Source of the DNA: Solirubrobacteraceae bacterium
GTDB taxonomy: Bacteria; Actinomycetota; Thermoleophilia; Solirubrobacterales; Solirubrobacteraceae
NCBI GenBank assembly: GCA_023230855.1
Contig: JALNWQ010000003.1
Location: 1-64,000, forward strand
Length of the DNA stretch: 64,000 nt
Direction: 5' to 3'
This document shows, one piece after another, positions 9,519 through 17,198 of this stretch. Each line of letters starts with the position of its first letter. The first letter of the stretch is position 1. The notes under the pieces were generated by a model. The model saw only the letters and a program-made list of their open reading frames with translations, was not told the origin of the DNA and ran no database searches. Position numbers and translations under genes: made by a program.

Positions 9519-11002
9519 CACTTCTTCCCCTTCGCGGCGGCGATGCCACCGTCGTCGTCGGGATCGCGCGCCGGCAGGTCGAACTTCTGGCTCCGCCGAT
9601 CGCCGACGCAGTCGGTCGACGAGCGGCAGACCGCGGTCGGGCTGTTGACGAGCCCGGACATGTTCATCGCCGGGTCGCACAGGCCCTCGCGCGGCATCCA
9701 CGGGTTGGAGCCGTCCGGGGCGGGCGGCGCCGATCCACCCGGGCAGCGGTTGTTCTGCTTCTGCGTCGCGTTGAACAACCCGGGGACGAGCCCACCCTCG
9801 GTGAGCCCTGGGATGATGCTCGCCAGCGCGCCGCCGACGAGCGACTGGAGCGACTGGACGAACTCGATCCGCAGGTAGTGGCCCTGGCCGTTGTAGCCGC
9901 CCGATCCGATGGTGAGCAGGCCGTTGAGGACGCCGAGGAGGAAGTCCGACCCGTAGAACCGGGTCGCCTCGAGGATCGGGTTGGCGTCCTTCATCGCCAC
10001 GCCGAGCGACCGGACGCCGTCGACGGTCGGGGCCTCGAGCGACGGGATCCCGTCGAGCGCGGTGGTGAGCTTGGGCAGCAGGACGTTCGTGCGCTCGACG
10101 ACCGGGGTCAGCCGCTTCAGCGCCTTGGGGAACCGTCGCAGCGCGGTCGGCAGGCCCCGCTGCGACGCGGGCACCATCCGCAACGTCGGGCGGAGCGCCT
10201 CCACGGTGCCGGCGGTCCGGTCGAGGGTGCCCCCGGCCTGGCGCAGCACGGACGGCGCGGCCGCCAGCACGCGCTGCAGCGACTCGCGTCGGTCGGCGAG
10301 CGCCCCGAACGCCACGGCGGTGTCGGCGACCGCGTCGTCGAGATCGCCGCGCCGGTCCGCGATCGCCTCGAGCGCGGTGGCGCCGGTGGTGATGAGTCGC
10401 TCGAGCGCGGGACGCTGCGCGACGAGCTCGGTCGCCAGCCCGTCGACCTCGGTGATCGCCGGGTTGAGCTTGCGGAGCATCCGGTTGAACGAGGATGCGC
10501 CCGATCCGGCGTACAGCGCCGCGCCGTCGGCGAAGAGCGCACGGAGGTTCTTGCGCTCGTCCGGGCCGACGGCGCTGAGGATCGCGTCGAGGTCGACGAT
10601 CCCGCGGGCGTCGGTGGCGGGCAGGGTCGTCCCGTCGGGCAGGGCGGCGTGGTTGTCGGGCCCGGGGGCCAGCGCGATGTAGCGGTTCGTCAGCGTGGCC
10701 TGGCCGACGGCGCGGATCTGGGCGCGGGTGCCTTCGCGCAGCGGGACGAACGCGTCGTCGGTGATGCCGAGCTCGAGGTCGGCGCGACCGTCGTCACCGA
10801 TGGTGATCCGGTCGATCTGGCCGATCTGCACCCCGCCGACCTGGACGAGGCCGCCCTTGACGAGCTGGCCGGCGTTGGCGAACCGGACGTGGATGCGGTA
10901 ATCGGACCCGCCGCTGAACGCGACGAGGTAGACGACGAGCGCCGCCACGGCGACGAGGCCGGCGACGATCGCGGCACGGAGGTCACGGGCACGCAAGCGC
11001 AT
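9518..11002 (-). CDS. mceA: Mce family protein, first mce gene of operon 1 (MceA position)
   Basis: 494 residues: anchor (about 10-29), Mce domain (about 35-113; VQVGGVQIGQIDRI, TLTNRYIALAPG), helical stalk, and a C-terminal module with four Cys (about 420, 442, 459 and 465: NNRCPGG, EGLCDP, TAVCRSSTDC). The same four-Cys module is present in the operon-2 homolog, pointing to a disulfide-stabilised extracytoplasmic cap. It starts three bases after a 23-codon reading frame made by a local duplication (see 10997-11101), so its coupling to yrbEB1 differs from operon 2. Confidence 0.9.
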   Translation of the reverse strand: MRLRARDLRAAIVAGLVAVAALVVYLVAFSGGSDYRIHVRFANAGQLVKGGLVQVGGVQIGQIDRITIGDDGRADLELGITDDAFVPLREGTRAQIRAVGQATLTNRYIALAPGPDNHAALPDGTTLPATDARGIVDLDAILSAVGPDERKNLRALFADGAALYAGSGASSFNRMLRKLNPAITEVDGLATELVAQRPALERLITTGATALEAIADRRGDLDDAVADTAVAFGALADRRESLQRVLAAAPSVLRQAGGTLDRTAGTVEALRPTLRMVPASQRGLPTALRRFPKALKRLTPVVERTNVLLPKLTTALDGIPSLEAPTVDGVRSLGVAMKDANPILEATRFYGSDFLLGVLNGLLTIGSGGYNGQGHYLRIEFVQSLQSLVGGALASIIPGLTEGGLVPGLFNATQKQNNRCPGGSAPPAPDGSNPWMPREGLCDPAMNMSGLVNSPTAVCRSSTDCVGDRRSQKFDLPARDPDDDGGIAAAKGKK

Positions 11003-11101
11003 CGGTCAGCCTCCGATCGGGAGTCGGGGGAGGGCCGGGCCACGGTGGACCTGGGAGGCGTGGATGGCGATGCGCATCGGTCAGCCTCCGATCGGGAGTC
11101 G
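10997..11101. repeat. 30-bp direct repeat from a 75-bp tandem duplication at the yrbEB1-mceA1 junction
   Basis: The 30 bases at 10997-11026 recur exactly at 11072-11101, offset by 75 bp. Each copy carries, on the minus strand, the codons for RLPIGG, a stop, CCG and an ATG-CGC start. The unit therefore duplicates the end of the permease gene and the start of the next gene. The junction in operon 2 (around 32405) has a single copy. Confidence 0.85.
11006..11077 (-). other. 23-codon mini-ORF created by the junction duplication
   Basis: On the minus strand, ATG at 11077 to TGA at 11006 reads MRIAIHASQVHRGPALPRLPIGG. It begins three bases after the yrbEB1 stop and ends three bases before the mceA1 start. 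Its last six residues copy the permease C-terminus. It is most likely a by-product of the duplication, although ribosomes finishing yrbEB1 would be expected to translate it and re-initiate at mceA1. Confidence 0.5.
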
Positions 11102-11899
11102 TGGGACGCCGCCCCAGAAGAGCTGCGATCCGAGGATGCCGATGACGTGGACCCCGATGAGGTTGACGATCATCGCGCGGGCGGTGGCGGTGCCGACCTC
11201 GACGGGGCCGCCGCGGACGCGGTAGCCGTAGTAGCAGCCGACGATGACGACGAACGCGGCCATCGCGATCGTCTTGATGCCGGAGAAGAGGTAGTCCTGC
11301 GGCGACTGGAACTTCCAGAACAGCTCGAAGTACCCGCCCGCGGACACCTGCTGCAGCTGCAGCACCACGGAGATGAACGATCCGAGGTAGCAGACGACCA
11401 GGGCGATCGCGAACACGAACGGCAGCACGAGCAGGGTGCCGAGCAGGCGCGTGGTGCAGAGGTACACCAGCGAGTCCATGCCCATGACGTCGAGCGCGTC
11501 GACCTCGTCGGTGATCTGCATCGTGCCGATCTCGGCGACGTACCCGGTCGACACCTTGGCGGCCATCATGTAGCCGAAGGCGTACGGGGCGATCTCGCGC
11601 AGGTCGGCGATCGCGGCGAACGCGCCGGCGACCGACGGGGTGCCGACCTGCTGCGCGGCGTAGGCGCCCTGGATGCCGATGACGAGGCCCAGGGCGAAGA
11701 CCATCCCCAGGACGATGAGCACCGATCCGGTGACGAGGAGCGACGCCTGGCGCAGCACCTCGGAGCGGTAGGTCACCCACGCCTTGCGGGACCCGCAGCC
11801 GCGGACGACCTGCCAGGCGAAGAACGACGTGTCCTGCACCCAGGCCCAGCCGTCGCGGGCACGGGACGCGACCCCGCGCGGGTACGCCGACGTCGCCAT
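11081..11899 (-). CDS. yrbEB: YrbE/MlaE family permease, second permease of mce operon 1
   Basis: 272 residues, the usual size for an MlaE-family ABC permease, with about five to six hydrophobic segments (for example SLLVTGSVLIVLGMVFALGL, FVVIVGCYYGY). It contains the cytoplasmic coupling motif ITDEVDALDVMGMD, equivalent to the EExDA-like loop that contacts the MlaF/MceG ATPase. It pairs with yrbEA1, three bases upstream, to form the membrane core onto which the Mce tube docks. It is very similar to the gene at 32409-33224. No cognate ATPase gene lies nearby. Confidence 0.93.
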   Translation of the reverse strand: MATSAYPRGVASRARDGWAWVQDTSFFAWQVVRGCGSRKAWVTYRSEVLRQASLLVTGSVLIVLGMVFALGLVIGIQGAYAAQQVGTPSVAGAFAAIADLREIAPYAFGYMMAAKVSTGYVAEIGTMQITDEVDALDVMGMDSLVYLCTTRLLGTLLVLPFVFAIALVVCYLGSFISVVLQLQQVSAGGYFELFWKFQSPQDYLFSGIKTIAMAAFVVIVGCYYGYRVRGGPVEVGTATARAMIVNLIGVHVIGILGSQLFWGGVPRLPIGG

Positions 11900-11902
11900 G
11901 GC

Positions 11903-12706
11903 TCAGCGCACCTCCGACAGGATCGGGTTGGTCGCCAGCAGGAACTGCGTGAAGACGTAGTCCATCGCGCCGATGAGGAGGAACGCGATGACGACCGACT
12001 GGTTGACGGCCTTGCCGACGCCCTCCGATCCACCGGCGGCGTTCATCCCCTTGTAACAGCAGACGAACGCGATCATCGTGCCGAACAGCGCGCACTTGAT
12101 GAACGACGCGCCGAGCTCCAGCGGGGTCGCGGTCGAGAAGAACGTGGAGAAGAACGGGCCGAGCGGTGCGCCGTTCTGGATCACGACCATGATCGCCCCG
12201 ACGACGCCCGCCAGCAGCGCGATGATGTCGCACAGCACGCAGACCAGCACGATCGCGAGCACCCGCGGCACGATGAGCGCCCGGACGGGGTCGATCCCCA
12301 GGACGCTCAGCGCGTCGGTCTCCTCGCGCACCTGACGGGCACCCAGGTCGGCGCACACCGCGGTGCCCACGACGCCCGCGATGACGATCGCGGTGACGAA
12401 CGGTGCGAACAGGCGCACGACGATGATCACGTACAGGCCGCCCAGGCGGTCCAGCGCCCCGAACAGGCCCAGGAAGTTCACCGCCTGGATCCCGGCCGGC
12501 CCGAACGACAACGCGAACGACGTGATCGCCAGCGGCACGATCGCGATCCGGATCGCGAACCGGAACTGGTCGACGAACTCCGGTCCGTAGCCGCCGGGGC
12601 GCGCGATCCGGACGAGCACCTGCCACGCCAGGTGGAACATGCCGCCCACCTCGACCACGACGCGCGGCGGGGCGGGCAGGGAGATCCGCGACGAGGACGA
12701 GCTCAT
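11903..12706 (-). CDS. yrbEA: YrbE/MlaE family permease, first gene of mce operon 1
   Basis: 267 residues. A short amphipathic N-terminus is followed by MlaE-type membrane segments and the coupling motif VREETDALSVLGIDP. It is nearly superimposable on the yrbEA of operon 2 (33221-34030), including GAIMVVIQNGAPLGPFFSTFF and the C-terminal FLLATNPILSEVR. It opens the operon; its promoter region (12707-12951) is shared with the divergent TetR gene at 12952 and holds two dyad sites. Confidence 0.93.
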   Translation of the reverse strand: MSSSSSRISLPAPPRVVVEVGGMFHLAWQVLVRIARPGGYGPEFVDQFRFAIRIAIVPLAITSFALSFGPAGIQAVNFLGLFGALDRLGGLYVIIVVRLFAPFVTAIVIAGVVGTAVCADLGARQVREETDALSVLGIDPVRALIVPRVLAIVLVCVLCDIIALLAGVVGAIMVVIQNGAPLGPFFSTFFSTATPLELGASFIKCALFGTMIAFVCCYKGMNAAGGSEGVGKAVNQSVVIAFLLIGAMDYVFTQFLLATNPILSEVR

Positions 12707-12862
12707 GCGTCGGTCCGCGGGGCGCGCCCGGAGGAGCGCGCGTGGTCGATGGTCGATGCTGGTCGCAGCATGGGATTCGGACGCCCCACAGCGCCCTCTC
12801 CTCTCTCAAACAGACTGTCCGGACACCATGCGTCGGGACGGTTCGTGGGAAACATACACGAC

Positions 12863-12879
12863 TCGGACCCACTGTGCGA
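12863..12879. promoter_or_regulatory. 17-bp dyad operator candidate upstream of mce operon 1
   Basis: TCGGACCCACTGTGCGA: outer arms TCG/CGA and inner AC/GT around a 5-bp centre. It matches the two sites at 22272 and 22304 at all twelve arm positions. It lies between yrbEA1 and the TetR gene. Confidence 0.6.
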
Positions 12880-12882
12880 GAT

Positions 12883-12896
12883 AAGTTTTCAAACTT
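12883..12896. promoter_or_regulatory. AT-rich palindrome, candidate operator for the adjacent TetR
   Basis: AAGTTTTCAAACTT is a perfect inverted repeat (AAGTTT/AAACTT, 2-bp centre), conspicuously AT-rich in this genome. A related dyad (CAATTTCGAAACTTG) lies upstream of mce operon 2 at 34154-34168, which suggests one regulator for both. Confidence 0.6.
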
Positions 12897-12951
12897 GAGA
12901 ACTCATCAGATCGGAGCCCCGCTCCCGCCCTCGATGCGCGATGATCGACGC

Positions 12952-13611
12952 ATGGCCCGCGCGCCTGGCGCCCCCTCCCCCAGCCCTGCCACGCCCCTCT
13001 CGCGGACCGCGCGCCGCAAGGCCGAGGCCCGCCGCCGCCTGCTCGACGCGGGACGGATCGTCATCGGCGAGCGCGGGGTGGCCGGCCTGCGGATCACCGA
13101 CGTCACCGAGCGGGCGGACGTCGCCCTGGGGTCGTTCTACAACCACTTCGAGTCGAAGGAGGCGCTCGTCGACGAGATCGTCCGCGACAGCCTCGGGGAG
13201 ATCCTGTCCTCGATCCTGGAGCGGACGCCACTGGACGGCGACCCCGCCCCGATCGTGGCCGCGTCCACGCGACGCTTCGTCGGGCTGGCCCTGGAGCAGC
13301 CGGACTTCGCACGGCTCGTCGTGAGCCTCGACCACGCGGACTCGGTCTTCATGGACGCCATCGAGCCCGCGGCCCGGGACGCGATCGGCCAGGGCGTGGA
13401 GAGCGGCCGCTTCTCCGTCGTCGACCTCGACACCGCCGTCATCACCCTCGCCGCGGGGGCCGTCGCCCTCATCCGCGCGATCGTCGAGGGACGCCACGAC
13501 GTCACGGACGCTCCGCGGCTCTACACCGAGCAGGTGCTGCTCACCCTGGGCGTCGACGCCGACGAGGCCGCCGCGCTGGCGGCGGCGCCGATGCCCGCCG
13601 CACCGGGGTAG
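12952..13611 (+). CDS. TetR family regulator, divergent from mce operon 1
   Basis: 219 residues from the ATG at 12952; the open frame extends upstream but without coding character. The N-terminal helix-turn-helix (about 20-66) has the recognition helix DVALGSFYNHFESKEAL. The C-terminal ligand domain resembles those of the TetRs at 15479 and 18435, all sharing an F(V/I)GL..E/S.P..A RL(I/V)..LDHA(D/H)(S/A)-like segment and a C-terminal LG(V/L)..DEA..(I/A)A..P tail. By position it is the likely repressor of mce operon 1, as Mce3R is for mycobacterial mce3. Ligand unknown, presumably lipid-like. Confidence 0.85.
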   Translation: MARAPGAPSPSPATPLSRTARRKAEARRRLLDAGRIVIGERGVAGLRITDVTERADVALGSFYNHFESKEALVDEIVRDSLGEILSSILERTPLDGDPAPIVAASTRRFVGLALEQPDFARLVVSLDHADSVFMDAIEPAARDAIGQGVESGRFSVVDLDTAVITLAAGAVALIRAIVEGRHDVTDAPRLYTEQVLLTLGVDADEAAALAAAPMPAAPG

Positions 13612-13663
13612 CGCTCGCCGCGGGCGTCGGGCCCCGCCGCCGCGGGACCCGTGCGCGCGAGCG

Positions 13664-15301
13664 TCAGCCGAGCTTCACCTTCTCGCGCCCGGTGCGACGC
13701 AGCGCCCGCGCGGTGAGCGTGTCGCCCTTGCCCGCGAGCTTGAGGATCCGCTGCGCGGCGAGCTGACCCGGGATGCCGGCGATGCCGCCCGTGGGGTGCG
13801 TGCCCGCCCCGGTGAGGAACAGGCCCGGCACCTGGGTGTCGTAGGACGAGAACCCGGGCGCGGGCCGGAACGGGCCGAACCGCAGCGCGAACGGGTCGAC
13901 GTGGTAGACGTTGCCGCCCGGCACGAAGAACCGCTCCTCCAGGTCGGGCGCCGCGTAGGTGCGCTGGTTGATGACGAGGTCCTCGATCCCGTCGTAGACC
14001 GACCCGAGGTCCGCCAGGACCTTGCGGCCGATCTCGTCGCGCACGTCCTCCCACGGCTCCTGCGGACGGGACGGGATGATCCCCGACCAGAGCCACAGGG
14101 TGTCCTGGCCGTCGGGGGCCTGGGTCGGGTCGATCGACGTCGGGACGATCGAGATGAACGGGATCCGCTCGGGCCAGCGGCCGCCGACGGCGTCGTCCCA
14201 CGCGTCGATGTGCTCGTCGTAGGTGTGCCAGCTGATGATCGGGTCGCGCAGGTCCAGGCCGTCCTTGCGCCACGCGTTGTGCCGGGTCGGGGTGATCCGG
14301 CCCTTCAGCGCGATGTCGATCTTGAGGTTGCCGGCGCCGGTGTTCTGCGACGGGATCATCGACGCGCGCCGCTCCATCTGGTCGGGCAGCACGCCCTCGG
14401 GCAGGAGCTGGTTGAGGGTCACCGTCGGGCTGCACGCTCCGACGACGATCGTCGACGTGAACTCCTCGCCGCCCTCCAGCCGCACCCCGGTGACCGTGCC
14501 GTCGCGGACGAGCAGCTCCTCGACCCGCGCCGACGTGCGGATGCGGCCGCCGTGGGCCTCGAGGCACGCCGCGAGCGCGCGCGGCAGCGACCCGCTGCCG
14601 CCCTGGAACCGCGCCGAATTCGTGCGGTGGCAGATCCCGAGGTAGATCAGCGCCCAGCCGGTGCCGTCGTAGCGCATCCAGCAGAAGGGCGGCATCGACG
14701 CGAGCGCCGCGCGGACGAGCGGGTGCTCGAACCACTCGACGATGAGGTCGGTGTGGCCACCGGTGAAGAACCGGATGAGCGGCTGGATCTCCTTGCGGTG
14801 GCGGACCGCCTTGGGGATCATCCCGAGCACCGTCCGCGGGCGCGGGCGAAGCGGGTGGTCGGTGAGGTACGGCAGCGCGAGCGACACGCCGGCGTCGAGC
14901 ATCCTCGCGAACCGCAGGTACGCGTCGGCGTCCTTCGGCGAGAAGTACCGGATCTCCTCGGCGGTCTTCACCGGGTCCTTCCAGAACGCCAGCGACGGGC
15001 CCTCGGGCTCCAGGTGGACGTGGAACGGGTCGGCGATGAGCTGCTTGAGCCCGTAGCGCTGCAGGTCGAGGTCCCGCTCGATCGTCGTCGCGCGGAAGAG
15101 CGACGCCTGGATCCCGCCCTCGCTGAAGACGTGCCCCGGGGCCTCGGGGAAGATCGCGTTGGCGGTGAGCATCCCGCCGATCGACTCGTAGGCCTCGAAC
15201 ACCTGGACGTCGAGGCCCGCCTTGGCGAGGTAGGCGGCCGTCGTCAGGCCGTTGTGCCCCGCGCCGATGACGATCGCGTCGGAGTGGTTGGTGGCGCTCA
15301 T
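13664..15301 (-). CDS. FAD-dependent oxidoreductase, phytoene-desaturase/PYROXD2-like
   Basis: 545 residues. An N-terminal Rossmann motif (VIGAGHNGLTTAAYLAKAG) with an acidic residue at the end of strand 2 (VFEAYESIGG) binds FAD. The C-terminal GLFLTGAGTHPTGGIAGIPG closes the FAD site. This is the pattern of carotenoid-desaturase-like and PYROXD2-like NAD(P)/FAD oxidoreductases, which oxidise or isomerise long hydrophobic substrates. It is monocistronic and divergent from the TetR gene at 15479, with two tandem 18-bp dyads between them, so it is almost certainly that regulator's target. Substrate unknown. Confidence 0.85.
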   Translation of the reverse strand: MSATNHSDAIVIGAGHNGLTTAAYLAKAGLDVQVFEAYESIGGMLTANAIFPEAPGHVFSEGGIQASLFRATTIERDLDLQRYGLKQLIADPFHVHLEPEGPSLAFWKDPVKTAEEIRYFSPKDADAYLRFARMLDAGVSLALPYLTDHPLRPRPRTVLGMIPKAVRHRKEIQPLIRFFTGGHTDLIVEWFEHPLVRAALASMPPFCWMRYDGTGWALIYLGICHRTNSARFQGGSGSLPRALAACLEAHGGRIRTSARVEELLVRDGTVTGVRLEGGEEFTSTIVVGACSPTVTLNQLLPEGVLPDQMERRASMIPSQNTGAGNLKIDIALKGRITPTRHNAWRKDGLDLRDPIISWHTYDEHIDAWDDAVGGRWPERIPFISIVPTSIDPTQAPDGQDTLWLWSGIIPSRPQEPWEDVRDEIGRKVLADLGSVYDGIEDLVINQRTYAAPDLEERFFVPGGNVYHVDPFALRFGPFRPAPGFSSYDTQVPGLFLTGAGTHPTGGIAGIPGQLAAQRILKLAGKGDTLTARALRRTGREKVKLG

Positions 15302-15385
15302 GCGTGCTCCTGGATCCCGTTCGCGCCCCGTTCCGCCCGGCGCCGGCGCCCCGGCGACCGTGCCGGTCGGGCCACGATAGCGATT

Positions 15386-15425
15386 CTGGAGCAGATGCTC
15401 CAGTTTTCTGGAGCAGATGCTCCCG
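15386..15425. promoter_or_regulatory. Two tandem 18-bp operators, 22 bp apart
   Basis: CTGGAGCAGATGCTCCAG at 15386-15403 is a perfect palindrome with 8-bp arms. At 15408-15425 it recurs with one change at the second last base. The 22-bp period is two helical turns, so two repressor dimers would sit on the same face. It lies between the oxidoreductase start (15301) and the TetR start (15479). Confidence 0.85.
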
Positions 15426-15478
15426 TTCGTCGCTCCGTCGACCCGCGCGCGACGCCGTCGGGCTAGCCTTCATCGCCG

Positions 15479-16135
15479 ATGACCGGCGCCGCAGACCAGC
15501 CGCCACCCCCCGGCACCCGGGTCGCCCGGCGGCGCGCGGCCACCCGCCGACGACTGCTCGCCGCCGCGCGGAGCGAGATCGCCCGCAACGGCGTCGACGG
15601 CCTGCGCCTGCGCGACGTCATCGACGCGGCCGGCGTCGGGTTCGGGTCGCTCTACTCGCACTTCGACGATCGTCAGGCCGTCGTCGAGGCCGTCTTCACC
15701 GACACCGTCGAGAACGTCGCCCGGGCGACGATCGCCGTCGCCGCCGAGGAGCCCGACCCGGCCCGCGCGGTCGCGGTCGCCCAGCAGGGGTTCGTCGGGC
15801 TCGCGTTCGAGGAGCCGGAGATCGCCCGGCTCATCGTCCGGCTCGACCACGCCGACGCGCTGTTCGCCGACGTCACCGCCGGCCTGTCGCGCCCGATCCT
15901 CGAGCGCGGCGTCGCCGAGGGGCGGTTCACGATCGACGACGTCGACGCGATGCTGACGTTCATGGTCGGCGGGACGCTGGCGACCGTCCGCGCGATCCTC
16001 ACCGACCGGCTGCCCCCGACCGCCCGCGTGTCGGCGGCCCGGATCCTGCTGCAGGCGCTGGGCCTGTCGGCCCGGGACGCGGCCGAGGTCGCCGCCCGCC
16101 CGCTCCCCCCGATCGCGGTCGAGCGGGACGACTGA
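15479..16135 (+). CDS. TetR family regulator of the adjacent oxidoreductase gene
   Basis: 218 residues. The HTH region (about 20-65) has the recognition helix GVGFGSLYSHFDDRQAV, of the same class as the TetRs at 12952 and 18435. The ligand domain contains FVGLAFEEPEIARLIVRLDHADALF. The tandem palindromes at 15386-15425 lie 50-90 bp upstream and are expected to be its binding sites, giving autoregulation plus control of the FAD oxidoreductase. The start ATG has no strong ribosome binding site, so the mRNA may be leaderless or nearly so. Confidence 0.85.
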   Translation: MTGAADQPPPPGTRVARRRAATRRRLLAAARSEIARNGVDGLRLRDVIDAAGVGFGSLYSHFDDRQAVVEAVFTDTVENVARATIAVAAEEPDPARAVAVAQQGFVGLAFEEPEIARLIVRLDHADALFADVTAGLSRPILERGVAEGRFTIDDVDAMLTFMVGGTLATVRAILTDRLPPTARVSAARILLQALGLSARDAAEVAARPLPPIAVERDD

Positions 16136-16143
16136 CCCCCGCG

Positions 16144-16174
16144 GCGGGCGCGCCGACGTCGCCGGCGCGCCCGC
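16144..16174. terminator. GC-rich hairpin after the TetR gene
   Basis: Perfect 11-bp stem GCGGGCGCGCC / GGCGCGCCCGC with a 9-base loop, starting nine bases after the TetR stop. There is no T-tract, as is common in high-GC actinobacteria. Confidence 0.6.
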
Positions 16175-16209
16175 ACGCCGTCGGCGTGCGACGGGGCGGC
16201 CGACGACGC

Positions 16210-16236
16210 ACCGGCGCCCGGCGACCGGGCGCCGGT
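16210..16236. terminator. 12-bp stem hairpin touching the stop of the AttH-like gene
   Basis: ACCGGCGCCCGG-cga-CCGGGCGCCGGT is a perfect 12-bp stem with a 3-base loop between the convergent genes ending at 16135 and 16236. Its last base belongs to the stop codon of the minus-strand gene. Confidence 0.65.
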
Positions 16237-17198
16237 CAACCGCGGTGGCTGAGCCCGTCGACGTTCGTCGCCCGCAGCGCCGCGGTGATGGGACCGCGCC
16301 CGGCCCGCGGATTGGTCGACACCGCCAGGTCGCAGAACCCGCGTCGCCCGTCCCGCTCGAGCTCGCAGATCGCGTCGACGTCCCCCACGCCGTGGTGCTC
16401 GAACACCATCGCGTCGTACGGGGCGCAATCGATCACGAACGACTCGCCGCCGGGCAGCGTCCACACCCCGCGTCCCGCCCGGTACGTGGTGCCGTCCGCC
16501 TCCATGACGACGGTGATGTCGACCTGCTCGGCGTGGGTGACGACGCCGTCGCGGACGACGTAGCCGAACTGCCGGATCGTGCCGTCGATCGCGTGCCAGG
16601 CGATCGACCCGAACGACAGGTCGGGCCCGAACGTCCCCGGGATCCAGCGGTGGTTGAGCAGCGTGTCCCACCGTCGCACGCCCCAGCTGCGATCGCGATG
16701 ACAGAGCCCGTCGACGACGTGGTCGCGGTCACCGAGTCGCACCGTCCCGGTGATCCGACCCGACACCTCGAAGTGGGAGCTGGCGAAGTCGTCGCTCACC
16801 GTTCCCGCGTCGGACGGGAAGAAGTCCGTGCGGGGGAAGAAGTCCTCCACCGTCAGGTCGACCCGCACGTCGTCGTCGACGACGTGGTACCGGACCCGCC
16901 CGTCGTAGGTGATCCGGTAGCGGCCGTCGAGCGCACCGAACCCGTCGTCGCGCCGGTCCGCCGCGGTGAGCGGAGCGGAGACGTTGCGTCGGTAGCGCCG
17001 TCCGTCGCGGGTGACGAGCCCGAACCACAGGGCGCCGATCCCGCCGTCGTGGTGCGGCTCGTGCCCGATCCGGAAGACCCCGCCGATCCCGGCGTCGTGG
17101 TCGTTCCAGACGAGGAACGCGCTGTCCTGCCACCACCGCTCCGGGCCGGCCGGCTGACGCAGCTCCGACCGCTCGTCGTGCTCCGCGAGGCCGCTCAT
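16236..17198 (-). CDS. AttH/CrtC-like lipocalin-fold protein
   Basis: 320 residues from the ATG at 17198, which overlaps the stop of the phosphotransferase gene (ATGA). The sequence is beta-rich, with WWQDSAFLVWNDHDAGIGGVF near the N-terminus and CHRDRSWGVRRWD in the middle. The [HY].RD[RH]S.G motif recurs in the proteins at 21215 and 58036. This pattern fits the double-lipocalin AttH/hydroxyneurosporene-synthase-like superfamily (CrtC hydrates carotenoids). No signal peptide is evident, so a cytoplasmic role on a hydrophobic substrate is inferred. It forms an operon with the APH-like gene at 17195-18313. Confidence 0.7.
   Translation of the reverse strand: MSGLAEHDERSELRQPAGPERWWQDSAFLVWNDHDAGIGGVFRIGHEPHHDGGIGALWFGLVTRDGRRYRRNVSAPLTAADRRDDGFGALDGRYRITYDGRVRYHVVDDDVRVDLTVEDFFPRTDFFPSDAGTVSDDFASSHFEVSGRITGTVRLGDRDHVVDGLCHRDRSWGVRRWDTLLNHRWIPGTFGPDLSFGSIAWHAIDGTIRQFGYVVRDGVVTHAEQVDITVVMEADGTTYRAGRGVWTLPGGESFVIDCAPYDAMVFEHHGVGDVDAICELERDGRRGFCDLAVSTNPRAGRGPITAALRATNVDGLSHRG

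Noticed and set aside
2318..12706. Horizontally acquired island boundaries around mce operon 1
   Set aside because: No integrase, tRNA, attachment-like repeats or composition change; the operon has the same base composition as its surroundings.
9878..12898. 1006-codon plus-strand frame across mceA1 and the permeases
   Set aside because: Composition is His/Asp/Arg-rich and lacks any domain; the opposite strand encodes conserved Mce and YrbE proteins.
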